64,000 nucleotides of DNA from assembly GCF_003287495.1 (NCBI RefSeq), contig NZ_PRLE01000004.1, positions 186,001-250,000 of the forward strand, in the 5' to 3' direction. Positions within the stretch are counted from its first letter, which is position 1. Each line of letters starts with the position of its first letter. This DNA is from Faecalibacterium prausnitzii. Its GTDB lineage: Bacteria > Bacillota > Clostridia > Oscillospirales > Ruminococcaceae. Both the position numbers and the translations under genes were made by a program. This document shows, one piece after another, positions 39,383-49,753 of the stretch. Below the pieces are notes generated by a model. The model made no database searches. It saw only the letters and a program-made list of their open reading frames with translations, and was not told where the DNA came from.

Positions 39383-41415
39383 GTTGCATTCTCTTTCTGT
39401 TGATTGTTTTTCGGTTTATGGGTGCCGTTGGGGGCAAAGCGGGCTCCCGGGCTGGGCTGGCGGCCGCCTGCCGCGCGGCTGACCGGTGCCGCATGGCCTC
39501 CGCGGCGATTGCCCGGCTGGATCTTTCCGCTGTGGGGCCGGACGCTGTAGGTGCCGTCCTGATGGATGGTCACATCCGCCGCCTCCGCCTGGCGTGCCGA
39601 GCGCTGGACGGCGCGGCGGCCCTCGGCGGGCACCAGCAGGGGGATCAGGTCTTCCCGGTGGGTCATCCGCAGGGCCTTGACCACTTTCTCGGCGTTGCGG
39701 GGCTCATAGTACTGGAGCAGAGCACGCTGCAAGGCCTTGCCCTCGGCAGTCTTTTCCACAAAAACAGGCTTGAGGGTGTAGGGGTCCAGCCCGGTGTAGA
39801 ACATGCAGGTGCTCACGGTGCCGGGGGTGGGGTAAAAATCCTGCACCTGCTCTGGGCGCATGTGGTTCTTGTAAAGATACTCGGCCAGATAGACGGCATC
39901 TTTCAGGGTGCTGCCCGGGTGGCTGGACATGAGGTAGGGCACCAGATACTGTTTTTTGCCCGCTTTTTTGCTCAGCTCGTAGAATTTATCCTTGAACTTG
40001 TTGAACGTCTCAATGGGAGGTTTGCCCATGTAGGCCAGAGTGTTGGGAGCGCAGTGCTCCGGGGCCACTTTCAGCTGGCCGGAAACATGATACTCCACCA
40101 GCTCTTTGAAGAACGTATCGTCCGGGTCGGCCATCAGGTAGTCAAACCGGATGCCGCTGCGGATGAACACTTTCTTGACGCCGGGCAGCTCCCGGACACG
40201 GCGGAGGATCTTGAGGTAGTCGCTGTGGTCCACGATCATGTGGGAGCAGGTCTGCGGGGCCAAACAGTGCTTGCCGCCGTTGCACATGCCCCGGAGCATC
40301 TGCTCCCGACAGGAGGGGAAGCGGAAGTTGGCGGTAGGCCCGCCGATATCGTGGATATAGCCCTTGAAATCCGGCTCATGGGTCATCCGCTCCGCCTCGG
40401 CCACGATGCTGTCCGCGCTGCGGCTGGTGACACGGCGGCCCTGATGGAGCTGGATGGCGCAAAAGTTGCAGCCGCCAAAACAGCCGCGGTTCTGGATGAT
40501 GGAGAACTGCACCTCCCGGATGGCAGGCACACCGCCCATGTCTTCATAAATGGGATGGTAACGGCGGGTGTAGGGCAGGGCGTAGACTTTATCCAGCTCC
40601 CAGCGGACAAGGGGCTTGGCCGGGATGTTCTGCACCAGATATTTCTCGCTCTGCTTCTGGACGATGATCTGGCCGCTGACCACATCCTGATTGTCCATCT
40701 GGATGCGGCAGGCCTTGGCGTAGGCCGTCTTGTCGCTGGCCACTTTTTTGAAGCCCGCGCACTCCACATACCGCTCGGGCAGGTGGTCAAAATCGGTCAG
40801 GTAGCAGGTGCCGTCCACATCGGTGATGCTCTCTACAGGCTCCCCTGCCGCCAGCCGCCGGGCGATCTCCACGGTCTGGTGCTCGCCCATGCCGTAGCTG
40901 ATGATGTCGGCACCGGAATCTTCAGCGATGCTGGGCAGCACAGTGTCCAGCCAGTAATCGTAATGCGCAAAACGGCGCAGGGAGGCTTCCAGGCCGCCCA
41001 GGATCACGGGCAGGTCCGGGTAAGCCTCTTTGGCCAGCTTGGTGTAAACAGTGGCGCTGCGGTCCGGGCGGGCACCGCCCTTTCCGCCGGGGGAATACTC
41101 ATCCTCCGCGCGGGGGATCTTTGCCACCGAGTAGTGGCTCACCATACTGTCCACATTGCCGCCGCCGATGAAGAAGCCGTACTTCGGCTTGCCGAACCGC
41201 TTGAACTCCTCGCAGTCGGTATAGCGGGGCTGTGCCAGCACGCCGATCTTATAGCCCTCTGCCTCCAGTAGGCGGCTGATGATGGCGGTGCCAAAGCTGG
41301 GGTGGTCCACATAGGCGTCACCGCCCACCACCACAAAGTCCAGCTGGTCCCACCCCCGCGCCTCCATGTCCGCGCGGCTGATGGGGAGAAATTCGGTGTA
41401 GGTCTGCTGTTCCAT
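39355..41415 (-). CDS. YgiQ family radical SAM protein
   Basis: 686 residues. VGGDAYVDHPSFGTAIISRL opens the UPF0313/YgiQ N-terminal domain. The radical-SAM cluster motif is GCFGGCNFCAI (Cys-x3-Cys-x2-Cys) near residues 313-323, and DFYPTPGTVSTCMFYTGLDPYT is conserved near residue 555. The C-terminal 80 residues are basic and low-complexity, ending KTSKKKK. Function of YgiQ proteins is not established; a tRNA or protein modification is often supposed. It starts 16 bases after ftsK, so it is in that operon. Confidence 0.93.
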   Translation of the reverse strand: MEQQTYTEFLPISRADMEARGWDQLDFVVVGGDAYVDHPSFGTAIISRLLEAEGYKIGVLAQPRYTDCEEFKRFGKPKYGFFIGGGNVDSMVSHYSVAKIPRAEDEYSPGGKGGARPDRSATVYTKLAKEAYPDLPVILGGLEASLRRFAHYDYWLDTVLPSIAEDSGADIISYGMGEHQTVEIARRLAAGEPVESITDVDGTCYLTDFDHLPERYVECAGFKKVASDKTAYAKACRIQMDNQDVVSGQIIVQKQSEKYLVQNIPAKPLVRWELDKVYALPYTRRYHPIYEDMGGVPAIREVQFSIIQNRGCFGGCNFCAIQLHQGRRVTSRSADSIVAEAERMTHEPDFKGYIHDIGGPTANFRFPSCREQMLRGMCNGGKHCLAPQTCSHMIVDHSDYLKILRRVRELPGVKKVFIRSGIRFDYLMADPDDTFFKELVEYHVSGQLKVAPEHCAPNTLAYMGKPPIETFNKFKDKFYELSKKAGKKQYLVPYLMSSHPGSTLKDAVYLAEYLYKNHMRPEQVQDFYPTPGTVSTCMFYTGLDPYTLKPVFVEKTAEGKALQRALLQYYEPRNAEKVVKALRMTHREDLIPLLVPAEGRRAVQRSARQAEAADVTIHQDGTYSVRPHSGKIQPGNRRGGHAAPVSRAAGGRQPSPGARFAPNGTHKPKNNQQKENATWKTSKKKK

Positions 41416-41431
41416 GTTACTCCTTTTCTCT

Positions 41432-44374
41432 TTATTCCTCCGGCTGGTTCATCTGCATTTCCAGCCACTGCTGGCGGCTGATGAGCACGGCGCGGGGCTT
41501 GGCACCCTCGTAGGGGCCAATGATGCCTTTCTCTTCCATTTCGTCCATGATGCGGGCCGCGCGGGCATAGCCCAGCTTGCAGCGGCGCTGCAGCAGGCTG
41601 GTAGACGCCTGCCCGGCGTCGATGACCACTTCCACGGCCTGCTTGAGCATCGGGTCGCTGCCGGAATCCTCGTCGGAGTCGGCGCTGCCGCTGCCGCCCT
41701 TTTTGCCATCCTGAATGGCGTGGCGCTCCATCGCTTCGATCATGGCCTCGTCATACTGGACGGTGGCGCTCTGCTTGATGAAATTCAGCACCCGGCTGAT
41801 CTCTTCATCCCGGACAAAGGTGCCCTGAATCCGGGTGGGCTTGGGAGCGCCCACGGGCATGAAGAGCATGTCGCCCATGCCCAGCAGCTTCTCGGCACCG
41901 GCACCATCCAGGATGGTGCGGCTGTCCACCTGGCTGGACACCGCAAACGCAATGCGGCTGGGGATGTTGGCCTTGATCAGGCCGGTGATGACATCCACGC
42001 TGGGGCGCTGGGTAGCCACAATGAGGTGCATCCCGGCCGCGCGGGCTTTCTGGGCAATGCGGCAGATGGAGTCCTCCACGTCCTTGCCCACCACCATCAT
42101 CAGGTCGGCCAGCTCGTCGATGATGATGGCAATGTAGGGCATCTTTTCCAGCGTGGGGTCGGTGGCCGCCAGCTTGTTGAACGATTTGATATCGCGGACG
42201 TTGTTCTCCGCGAACATGTGGTAGCGCCGCTCCATCTCCTGCACCGCAGAGCCCAGAGCGCCTGCCGCCTTTTTCGGCTCGGTGACCACGGGCATGAGCA
42301 GATGGGGGATGCCATTGTACTCCGCCAGCTCCACGACTTTGGGGTCGATGAGGAGGAGCTTGACGTCCTCGGGGCTGGAACGGAAGAGCAGGCTCATGAT
42401 GATGCTGTTGACACAGACGGATTTACCACTGCCTGTGCTGCCCGCAATGAGCAGGTGGGGCATCTTGCACAGGTCGGCCACCTGGGCCACACCGGCAATG
42501 TCCTTGCCCAGGGCGATGCCCAGGGGCGAAGTCATCCGCAGGAACGCCTGGCTCTCAAACACGCTGCGGATATAAACGGGGGTCTTTTTGTGGTTGGGCA
42601 CCTCGATGCCCACGGCAGGCTTGCCCGGGATGGGGGCCTCCATGCGGACATCGGCCACGGCGAGGTTCAGGGCGATATCGTCCGCCAGCGAGGTGATGCG
42701 GCTGATCTTGACGCCCGCCATCGGCTGCACCTCGTACCGGGTGACCGAGGGGCCGCGGGAGATATCCAGCACTCGGGTGCGGACGCCAAAGCTCTCCAGC
42801 GTATCCACCAGCTTCTGGGCGTTGGCCTTGAGCTCGTCCTGCGCGCCCACGTCCGTTTCCTCGGGGGCACGCTCAAACAGCTCGATGGAGGGGTACTGAT
42901 ACTGGTAGGTCTCCACCGGCTCGGCTTCTTCGGCAGGGGCACTGGCGGCGGCCTGCTCCGAGGCGGCAGGCTTTTCCATGGCCGCTGCCACTAAGGTATT
43001 GAGGTCTTTCTCCTCCACCGGCTCAGAGGTAATGCTGATCCAGCCGTCCTCGTCCGGGGCGGAGCGGAACGCCACAGCGTTCTCCGCGCTCACCCGGTGC
43101 GGCTCCGCAGGGCTGACCGGGATGGGCTCAAACTCCGGCTCTTCCACAGCAGGGGCATCCGCATTCAGGCCCGGCATACTGGGCGTCTGGGTGGGGGCCG
43201 GGGCGATATCCGCCGGGGCCACCGCAATGTCACCGGGTTCCGGCGCGGGCCCCGGCTCCGGCTTGCGGAAGAAGTCCTCCGCCGGGGTCTCCACCGCATC
43301 CGGCACCACCGGCTTGACGATGGCGCGGGGTGCCGCGTTGCGGAGCGGGTCCATGCCAAACGTGCCGCCCGGGCCCAGAATGACGGGCTCGATGGGCTCA
43401 CTGCCGCCCTCTTTTACCTGGGTATGGTCCGGGCCCAGGTCGATGTCAAAGGGAGCGCGGGGTCCCGGGGCGCTGACCTGGATGGGTTCAAATTCCGGGG
43501 CGGGCTGAGGCGGGGGCACATCCGCCGGATCCGGAGCCGGAGGCGGCTCGTAACCCAGGTTGGGGTCCTGGGGCGGCTCGGGCTCTGCCTCACCCTCCAG
43601 CTCTTTGGTCACCTTATGGCCCCAGGAGAGCACACCGGACAGCCAGCCGGGAGCCTTGAGGCCGGTTTCTTCGTCGTCCTCAAAGTCCTCGTCCAGCTCG
43701 TCGGGATCTTCCTCCTCGTAGGATCCTTCTTCCGCCTCCGCGGCAAGGCGCTCCGCCCTGCGTTCCGCGCGGCGGGCGGCGTTCTGCTCATAGACGGCCA
43801 CGCCTTTTTCGTGCACGCCGCCGCCCACGTTGCAGAGCCACTGCCAGACTTCCGCCGGGGTGATATCAAAAATGTACAGGCTGGCGCAGAGGGCCAGCGC
43901 CGCCATGACCAGATTGGCTGCCGGGCGCCCGCAGAGCAGCAGCAGATTACCGCCCAGCACGGCACCCAGCGCGCCGCCGGACAGCCAGGCGTTGACGCCG
44001 TTCTGGTAACAGGCGGCTACCATGGTCGCCGCCGGGACATCGGCGGGGATATCCGAGAACACGATGACCGTGCTGCTGGCAAACACCAGCCCCAGCAGCA
44101 GCTTTGCAATGTGGGGCAGCAGGTCCTCGCCGCGGGTGTACAGGATGGCCAGATAGCACAGCGCCGCGCCCACCACAAAGCTGCCGCAGCCAAACACACC
44201 AAACAGCGCGTCGTGCAGAGTCTTCCAGACCGCGCTGCCCGGCACAAAAGCCAGCGCCATGAGGATGAGGCCCAAAAACAAGGTCACCAGCCCCGCAGGC
44301 ATCCGGTCCTGTGCCCGGCTTCTCCGGCGCTGTCTGCCGCGCCCCGCAGTGGATTTTCGTTTCCGTTTTGCCAT
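41432..44374 (-). CDS. FtsK/SpoIIIE family DNA translocase
   Basis: 980 residues. N-terminal part with a basic tail and four predicted helices ([37 protein letters not shown]), a long Pro/Ala/Glu-rich linker (about residues 230-520), then the motor: alpha/beta domain with Walker [13 protein letters not shown] near 644-655, Walker [21 protein letters not shown], and the DNA-reading winged-helix gamma domain [20 protein letters not shown] near the end. It pumps chromosomal DNA at the septum and helps resolve dimers. It follows a ClpP-like gene, as in the tepA-spoIIIE region of Bacillus. Confidence 0.95.
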   Translation of the reverse strand: MAKRKRKSTAGRGRQRRRSRAQDRMPAGLVTLFLGLILMALAFVPGSAVWKTLHDALFGVFGCGSFVVGAALCYLAILYTRGEDLLPHIAKLLLGLVFASSTVIVFSDIPADVPAATMVAACYQNGVNAWLSGGALGAVLGGNLLLLCGRPAANLVMAALALCASLYIFDITPAEVWQWLCNVGGGVHEKGVAVYEQNAARRAERRAERLAAEAEEGSYEEEDPDELDEDFEDDEETGLKAPGWLSGVLSWGHKVTKELEGEAEPEPPQDPNLGYEPPPAPDPADVPPPQPAPEFEPIQVSAPGPRAPFDIDLGPDHTQVKEGGSEPIEPVILGPGGTFGMDPLRNAAPRAIVKPVVPDAVETPAEDFFRKPEPGPAPEPGDIAVAPADIAPAPTQTPSMPGLNADAPAVEEPEFEPIPVSPAEPHRVSAENAVAFRSAPDEDGWISITSEPVEEKDLNTLVAAAMEKPAASEQAAASAPAEEAEPVETYQYQYPSIELFERAPEETDVGAQDELKANAQKLVDTLESFGVRTRVLDISRGPSVTRYEVQPMAGVKISRITSLADDIALNLAVADVRMEAPIPGKPAVGIEVPNHKKTPVYIRSVFESQAFLRMTSPLGIALGKDIAGVAQVADLCKMPHLLIAGSTGSGKSVCVNSIIMSLLFRSSPEDVKLLLIDPKVVELAEYNGIPHLLMPVVTEPKKAAGALGSAVQEMERRYHMFAENNVRDIKSFNKLAATDPTLEKMPYIAIIIDELADLMMVVGKDVEDSICRIAQKARAAGMHLIVATQRPSVDVITGLIKANIPSRIAFAVSSQVDSRTILDGAGAEKLLGMGDMLFMPVGAPKPTRIQGTFVRDEEISRVLNFIKQSATVQYDEAMIEAMERHAIQDGKKGGSGSADSDEDSGSDPMLKQAVEVVIDAGQASTSLLQRRCKLGYARAARIMDEMEEKGIIGPYEGAKPRAVLISRQQWLEMQMNQPEE

Positions 44375-44463
44375 GTTCGCTCTTCCCTGTCGTTTCTATG
44401 ATAAAATCGATTTCGATACTTCTCGATTCTTTCATTGTACCACGCGGAAAGTCAAATGGCAAA

Positions 44464-45159
44464 TCATCCTTTTTCGATTTCCTGATACAGCCACTCCAAC
44501 GCATCCGAAATGCCGCCCAGCTGGTCGATGAGCTTTTCCCGCACGGCCTTGCGGCCGTCCAGCACCGTGCCAACATCCATCACCAGCTCCCCGGTGCGGA
44601 GCATCAGCTCGGTGTAGCGCTTTTCCGTCATGCCGCTGTGGGCCGCCACAAAACCGGTGATCCGCTCCTGCATCTGCTCAAACCACCGCATGGTCTGGGG
44701 CACGCCCAAAATCATGCCGGAATGGCGCACCGGGTGGATGGTCATGGTGGCCGTGGGCACAATAAAGCTCCGCCGGGCGCTCACCGCCAGCGGGATCCCA
44801 ATGGAGTGCCCGCCGCCCAGCACCACGGCGGCGCTGGGCTTGGAGATGCTGGCAATGAGCTCCGCCAGCGCCAGCCCGGCCTCTACATCCCCGCCCACCG
44901 TGTTGAGCAGCACCAGCAGCCCCTCGATGCCGGGGTCCTCCTGCACCGCCACCAGCTGGGGGATGACATGCTCATATTTGGTGGTTTTCTGGCCCTGGGG
45001 CGCTTCCACATGGCCCTCCACCTGCCCCACTACCGTCAGACAGTGGATGGCGTGTTTGCCCCGGGTGCGCCAGATGCTGCCCAGGTCCTCGATCTGCTCC
45101 TGTTCCAGCCGCTGCTGCTCCACAGGGCTGCTTTTTTCGTCGTTTGTTTTCTCTGCCAT
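44464..45159 (-). CDS. ClpP/TepA-like serine protease
   Basis: 231 residues, cytoplasmic. ClpP/crotonase fold with catalytic Ser in VVLGGGHSIGIPLAVSA near residue 119 and His in MTIHPVRHSG, and the oxyanion segment NTVGGDVEAG. Divergent from canonical ClpP and closest in type to TepA/YmfB, which lies beside spoIIIE in Bacillus and has been linked to protein export. ATG 45159 has GGAGG seven bases upstream; the frame is open to 45264. It heads the clpP-ftsK-ygiQ-lipoprotein operon. Confidence 0.88.
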   Translation of the reverse strand: MAEKTNDEKSSPVEQQRLEQEQIEDLGSIWRTRGKHAIHCLTVVGQVEGHVEAPQGQKTTKYEHVIPQLVAVQEDPGIEGLLVLLNTVGGDVEAGLALAELIASISKPSAAVVLGGGHSIGIPLAVSARRSFIVPTATMTIHPVRHSGMILGVPQTMRWFEQMQERITGFVAAHSGMTEKRYTELMLRTGELVMDVGTVLDGRKAVREKLIDQLGGISDALEWLYQEIEKG

Positions 45160-45257
45160 CTTCCATCCTCCCGGCCGTTTTTTCTCAGGATTCCCCGGGC
45201 GGCACGGTGCTATTCCAAAAGCTAAAAATCTTAGCCCAAAAATTTTGTCCAAAGGGT

Positions 45258-45285
45258 TTGACATTCTCGTATCAGGCTGTATACT
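45258..45285 (+). promoter_or_regulatory. Promoter of rex
   Basis: TTGACA (45258-45263), 16 bases, TATACT (45280-45285). The 123-base leader is AT-rich. Confidence 0.7.
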
Positions 45286-45408
45286 TTATATTAAGTAAAA
45301 CATTGTCAAGTATGTATCATTATTGCAAAAATTCTGAGAATCTGTCGGCGCGTCCTGCTTGCACTGCTTCCCCGCCCGGCACCTTTTGCAGAAAGGAGAT
45401 TTTCTGAT

Positions 45409-46050
45409 ATGAACACCCCCGGAAAAGCGTCGCTCCCTGTCATCAAGCGGCTGCCTAAATATTACCGCTACCTGCGCACGTTAAAAAATGATGGCATCAC
45501 CAGCATCTCGTCCCGTGAGCTGGCTGCCCAGATGGGCACCACCGCCTCCCAGGTGCGGCAGGATTTCAACTGCATCGGCGATGTGAATGGTCGGCAGGGC
45601 ATCGGCTACTCGGTGGAGAACCTGCTCTCCATCCTGGAGCAGCTGCTGTTTGGCAACGGCGACCTTCTGCCCACCATCCTCATCGGCTGCGGCCGCTTAG
45701 GCAAGGCCGTGAGCCGTTTTATCACCACCGACACCAATGGTTACAAGCTGATCGCTGCCTTTGATAACTCCGCCGACGAAGTGGGCAAGGAGATCAGCGG
45801 CGTGCAGATCTTGAACATCGACGAACTGGAAGCGTTCTGCGCCGAGCATCACCCCGAAGTGGCCGTTCTCTGCCTGCCCCGCAGCGGTGCCGAGGAGCTG
45901 AGCAGCCGCCTGGTCAGCCTGGGCATCCAGGGCTTCTGGAATTTCTCCCACTACGACCTGTCCATTTCTTACCCGGATGTGGTGGTGGAGAACGTCCACC
46001 TGGGCGACAGCCTGATGAGCCTGGGCTACCGCCTGCGCAATCAGGACTGA
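45409..46050 (+). CDS. rex: Redox-sensing transcriptional repressor Rex
   Basis: 213 residues. Winged-helix N-terminus (SSRELAAQMGTTASQVRQDF near residues 34-53, followed by GRQGIGYSVENLL), then the NADH-binding Rossmann loop LIGCGRLGKAVSRF near residues 87-100. DLSISYPDVVVENVHLGDSLMSLGYRL is the conserved C-terminal swap helix. Rex represses fermentation and NADH-reoxidation genes when NAD exceeds NADH. The Rossmann loop has Cys and Arg (GCGRLG) where many Rex proteins have GVGNLG. Start ATG 45409 with AAAGGAG upstream. Confidence 0.95.
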   Translation: MNTPGKASLPVIKRLPKYYRYLRTLKNDGITSISSRELAAQMGTTASQVRQDFNCIGDVNGRQGIGYSVENLLSILEQLLFGNGDLLPTILIGCGRLGKAVSRFITTDTNGYKLIAAFDNSADEVGKEISGVQILNIDELEAFCAEHHPEVAVLCLPRSGAEELSSRLVSLGIQGFWNFSHYDLSISYPDVVVENVHLGDSLMSLGYRLRNQD

Positions 46051-46077
46051 TCTCTTATACCATATAAAAGCAATCTA

Positions 46078-46119
46078 CAACCCTCTCCGACCTATTTTGA
46101 CTGGGAGGGTTGCCTTTTT
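46078..46119 (+). terminator. Terminator/attenuator between rex and tdk
   Basis: CAACCCTC (46078-46085) pairs with GAGGGTTG (46105-46112), followed by CC and five T residues, 15 bases before the tdk start. It may attenuate readthrough into tdk. Confidence 0.75.
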
Positions 46120-46133
46120 ATGAGGAGAAAACA

Positions 46134-46736
46134 ATGGCAAAACTTTATTTTCGTTACGGTGCCATGAACAGCGGCAAGAGCACCGCCCTGATGCAGGTGG
46201 CCCACAACTACGAGGAGCAGGGAATGCGGGTGCTCATCCTCAAGCCGCAGGTGGATACCAAGGGCGGCGGCGAGCTGGTCAGCCGCCTGGGCGTGCGCCG
46301 CAAGGCCGACCTGCTGGTCCCGCCGGAAATGGACGTGTTTGCAGCGGTGCAGCAGGCCGCTGCCGCAGCCCCGCTGGCCTGTGTCCTCTGCGACGAGAGC
46401 CAGTTCTTCACGCCCCAGCAGGCCGAGGAGCTGTTCATGGTCACGGTGGAGCTGAACATCCCGGTCATCTGCTACGGCCTGCGGTCTGATTTCTCCCTCA
46501 AGGGTTTCCCCGGCTCCACCCGCCTGCTGGAGCTGGCCCACACCATCGAGGAGATGAAGACCATCTGCACCTGCGGCCGCAAAGCCACCTGCAACTGCCG
46601 CAAGGTCAACGGCGAGTTCGTCTTCGAGGGGGAACAGGTCGCCATCGACCTGCAGAACGATGTCCAGTATGTCAGCATGTGCCCCCAGTGCTATTTCAAG
46701 GCCCGCAAGGCGTTTTATGCGAAACGTGCCAAGTAG
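46134..46736 (+). CDS. tdk: Thymidine kinase (type II)
   Basis: 200 residues. P-loop YGAMNSGKSTALM (residues 8-20), LVLCDESQFF-type Walker B in ACVLCDESQFFT near residue 88, lid Tyr-Gly in PVICYGLRSDFSLKGF, and four zinc-binding Cys in CTCGRKATCNC and CPQC. It phosphorylates thymidine for salvage. Separate promoter not evident; it may be read from rex. ATG 46134 with GAGGAG six bases upstream. Confidence 0.95.
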   Translation: MAKLYFRYGAMNSGKSTALMQVAHNYEEQGMRVLILKPQVDTKGGGELVSRLGVRRKADLLVPPEMDVFAAVQQAAAAAPLACVLCDESQFFTPQQAEELFMVTVELNIPVICYGLRSDFSLKGFPGSTRLLELAHTIEEMKTICTCGRKATCNCRKVNGEFVFEGEQVAIDLQNDVQYVSMCPQCYFKARKAFYAKRAK

Positions 46737-46759
46737 CAGCATTCAATTTAAAGATCTTT

Positions 46760-46791
46760 GCGCCGCCCATCCCGCCGGGCGGCGCTTTTTT
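46760..46791 (+). terminator. Terminator after tdk
   Basis: GCGCCGCCC (46760-46768) pairs with GGGCGGCGC (46777-46785), followed by six T residues. Confidence 0.92.
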
Positions 46792-46813
46792 CATCCGTTT
46801 TATAAGTAATTAG

Positions 46814-47163
46814 TATATCAGTTGCAAGGAAATTCGCACGTTTATTGCGTTATTGATATATCAGTTTCACATGAGAATCATCTGTCTTCGATTGTTTTAT
46901 TGTATACAACACTCCAGCGACAATTTTCCACACCGTATAAAATTATAACAATTTACGTTGTTCTGTCGCCTAAGACCCTCAATTTCTATGCAAAGTGTTG
47001 AAGTATACAAGTTGCACAGTTTTTTAGCCGAAGTTTATTCATTCTGGCAAGGACGACGATGCCTCCGCAAAAGTTATGACAATATTTGTGCGTTTTTAGA
47101 GTGTATCACGCCAAATTCTATCTTTCTTTTTGTGAATGCTTTTGTTATCATAATTGTATACAA
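46814..47163 (+). promoter_or_regulatory. AT-rich control region of the pectin-oligomer importer with repeated operators
   Basis: The 490-base gap before the binding-protein gene holds no gene but several repeated sites. The perfect palindrome TTGTATACAA occurs at 46899-46908 and 47154-47163, with a partial copy ending GTATACAA at 47003-47010; this pattern fits FadR-type GntR repressors. TATATCAGTT occurs twice (46814-46823, 46857-46866), 43 bases apart, as expected for an AraC-type activator. A weak -10, TATCAT (47146-47151), lies just before the last palindrome. Confidence 0.6.
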
Positions 47164-47226
47164 CGGACGCTTTGCAGAGGCTCCGTTCCACACGAGGTTT
47201 TCTACATCATTAGGAGGAGAACAAAA

Positions 47227-48615
47227 ATGAGCAAGGCAATTTCTCGTCGTGATTTCATCAAGGTCACTGGCGCTGTGGGTGCAGCCGGTCTGCTGGCTGC
47301 CTGCGGCGGCAACAGCGGCGCGGCTTCCAGCACCGCTCCTGCTTCTTCCGCGGCAGCTGCTTCTGTTGAGGCCGTCGGCGGCCTGAGCAGCGACCCCGTT
47401 ACCCTGACCATGAGCTGGTGGGGCGGCGAGTCTCGTCACAATGCATACCAGGATGCCATCAAGGCTTTCTCCGCTGAGCACAGCAACATCACCGTCAACC
47501 CCACCTTTGCCGCATGGTCCGGCTGGGAGGATACCATGTCCACCAAGTTTGCCGGCGGCGTGGCGGAGGATGTCTGCCAGATCAACTGGAACTGGCTGTA
47601 CAACTATTCCAAGAACGGCCAGACGTTCGTCGACCTGAACAGCACCACCGATTATCTGGATCTGTCTCAGTGGGATGAGGCTCAGCTGGCTGCCTGCAAC
47701 GTGGCAAACGCTCAGCAGTGCGTGCCTGTCTCCATGACCGGCCGTATCTTCTACTGGAACATGACCACCTTTAACAAGGCTGGCATTACTGAGGTCCCCA
47801 AGTCTCTGGACGATCTGATGGCAGCCGGCAAGACTTTCCAGGAGAAGCTGGGCGATGACTATTATCCCCTGCACCTGGGCGCTTACGACCGTATGATCCT
47901 GATGGTCTTCTACCTCGAGTCCAAGTACGGCAAGGACTGGGCAGACCCCACCACCTCTACCCTGAACTACACCGCGGACGAGATCGCGGAGGGCATCGAC
48001 TTCATCAAGAGCCTGGTCGATGGCCACGTCATCATGAGCCTGCCCACCTACTACGGCTCCAACGGCGACAACGCCGCTCACCAGTCCACCGAGTGGATCA
48101 CCGGCAAGCTGGCCGGCTGCTTCGAGTGGGATTCCTCCGCTACCAAGTATCAGGACGCTCTGGACGAGGAGAACAAGCCCGGCTTCACCGTCGGCGAGGA
48201 GATCAAGTTCGGCGATTACAACGGCGGCTTCTCCAAGGTCTCCATGGGCCTGGCCATCACCAAGACCTGCGAGCACCCCGCGGAGGCAGCTACCCTCATC
48301 AACTTCCTGCTGAACGAAGAGGCTGGCGCTTCCATCATGGGTTCCGAGTGCGGCATCCCCGCTTCCAAGGCTGGTCTGGCTGCCGCTCAGGCTGCAGGCG
48401 CTGTCAAGGAGCTGGTTGCCGAGGCAAACGGCAAGGTCATGGCTTTCGTTTCCAACAAGCTGGATCCCCTGTTCGAGTCCAACGACCTGAAAGCAAACGG
48501 CACCGGCGTTTACCAGGAAGTCTTCGACACCGTCGATTACGATAACAAGTCCGGCGCTGACGTTGTTGACATCCTGCTGGATGGCATGGATGCCGTCGGT
48601 TACACCGTCGAGTAA
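47227..48615 (+). CDS. ABC importer substrate-binding lipoprotein (pectin-oligosaccharide locus)
   Basis: 462 residues. Signal peptide SKAISRRDFIKVTGAVGAAGLLAACGG has an RRDFIK twin-Arg-like motif and lipobox AAC, then a Ser/Ala linker. The mature part begins DPVTLTMSWWGGESRHNAYQ and contains GKLAGCFEWDSS and KVSMGLAITKTCEHPAEAAT, as in family 1 oligosaccharide-binding proteins. It is followed by two permeases, an AraC-type gene, GH28 and GH105, so an unsaturated or saturated galacturonide or rhamnogalacturonan oligomer is the likely cargo. ATG 47227 after AGGAGGAG. Confidence 0.88.
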   Translation: MSKAISRRDFIKVTGAVGAAGLLAACGGNSGAASSTAPASSAAAASVEAVGGLSSDPVTLTMSWWGGESRHNAYQDAIKAFSAEHSNITVNPTFAAWSGWEDTMSTKFAGGVAEDVCQINWNWLYNYSKNGQTFVDLNSTTDYLDLSQWDEAQLAACNVANAQQCVPVSMTGRIFYWNMTTFNKAGITEVPKSLDDLMAAGKTFQEKLGDDYYPLHLGAYDRMILMVFYLESKYGKDWADPTTSTLNYTADEIAEGIDFIKSLVDGHVIMSLPTYYGSNGDNAAHQSTEWITGKLAGCFEWDSSATKYQDALDEENKPGFTVGEEIKFGDYNGGFSKVSMGLAITKTCEHPAEAATLINFLLNEEAGASIMGSECGIPASKAGLAAAQAAGAVKELVAEANGKVMAFVSNKLDPLFESNDLKANGTGVYQEVFDTVDYDNKSGADVVDILLDGMDAVGYTVE

Positions 48616-48690
48616 TTCTTCCACACGCTGCAGGGGGGTCCGAGTTACGGTATAACCTCCCGCCCCCTCGATTCTGTTTGGTCCATTGGT

Positions 48691-48729
48691 GGGGCATCCG
48701 CCGCCCAAGAGGTGGATGTCCCCTTTTTT
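48691..48729 (+). terminator. Partial terminator between binding-protein and permease genes
   Basis: GGGGCATCCGCC (48691-48702) pairs with one bulge to GGTGGATGTCCCC (48711-48723), followed by six T residues. Such a leaky terminator gives more binding protein than permease. Confidence 0.75.
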
Positions 48730-48815
48730 GCAAGAAAAAGATGTCTAAACTTTGACCAAGATGTGTCCAAACCATGCTGCACCCACCCCGAATTTTCAAA
48801 AAGGAGGATTCCCGG

Positions 48816-49742
48816 ATGAAAGAAAGCAAAGCGCCCTCGCTCGGGCGTACCCCGGCCCAGAAGTTTTTTGACAAATGGCAGGGCCTGTTCTACCTGATCC
48901 CCTGGATCATCGGCTTCGTCGTCTTCAAAGCCATTCCGTTTGGTCAGTCGCTGTACTACAGCTTTACGGATATGAACTTCTTTGAGGGCATCCACGAGTA
49001 CGGCCTGATGAACTACGCCACCGCGTTCACCAATGCCAAGATCACCAAGGCACTGATCACCACGTTCAAGTACGCGTTCATCACCGTGCCCCTGAAGCTG
49101 ATCTTCGCGCTGTTCATCGCTTACATCCTGAACTTCAAGATCGCCTGCGTGAACCTGTTCCGTACCATTTACTACATCCCGTCCATCCTGGGCGGTTCCG
49201 TGGCCATCGCCGTGTTGTGGAAAGCCGTCTTCCGTGATGACGGTCTGGTCAACACCCTGATCCGTATGATCACCTTTGGCCACGCACAGGGCCCCTCCTG
49301 GCTGTCCGACCCGACTTACGCGCTGTGGATCATCTGCTTCCTGCGCATCTGGCAGTTCGGTTCCGCCATGGTGCTGTTCCTGGCCGCTCTGAAAGGCGTG
49401 CCCGCAGACCTGTACGAGGCTGCCACCATCGACGGTGCCGGCAAGTGGAAGCAGTTCTTCTCCATCACCGTCCCGATGATCACCCCCATCATCTTCTACA
49501 ACCTGGTCACTCAGATCTGCCAGGCGTTCCAGGAGTTCAATGGCCCGTTCATCATCACCAACGGCGGCCCCCGCAACTCCACCACCCTCATCTCCATCCT
49601 CGTTTACAACTACGCTTTCAAGTCCAACGAAATGGGTATGGCTTCCGCACTGGCCTGGATCATGTTCGTCATCGTCTGCATCCTGACGATCATTGCCTTT
49701 ACCAGCCAGAAGAAGTGGGTCTACTACTCGGATGAAAGGTAA
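48816..49742 (+). CDS. ABC importer permease (MalF/LplB-like)
   Basis: 308 residues, six helices (GLFYLIPWIIGFVVFKAIPF first). EAA loop ADLYEAATIDGAGKWKQFFSITVP near residues 195-218. The NGGPRNSTTLISILVYNYAF segment is usual for oligosaccharide permeases. It pairs with the next gene, 11 bases downstream. ATG 48816 has AAGGAGG upstream; the frame extends to 48774. No ATPase gene is adjacent. Confidence 0.9.
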   Translation: MKESKAPSLGRTPAQKFFDKWQGLFYLIPWIIGFVVFKAIPFGQSLYYSFTDMNFFEGIHEYGLMNYATAFTNAKITKALITTFKYAFITVPLKLIFALFIAYILNFKIACVNLFRTIYYIPSILGGSVAIAVLWKAVFRDDGLVNTLIRMITFGHAQGPSWLSDPTYALWIICFLRIWQFGSAMVLFLAALKGVPADLYEAATIDGAGKWKQFFSITVPMITPIIFYNLVTQICQAFQEFNGPFIITNGGPRNSTTLISILVYNYAFKSNEMGMASALAWIMFVIVCILTIIAFTSQKKWVYYSDER

Positions 49743-49753
49743 GGTGTAACACT

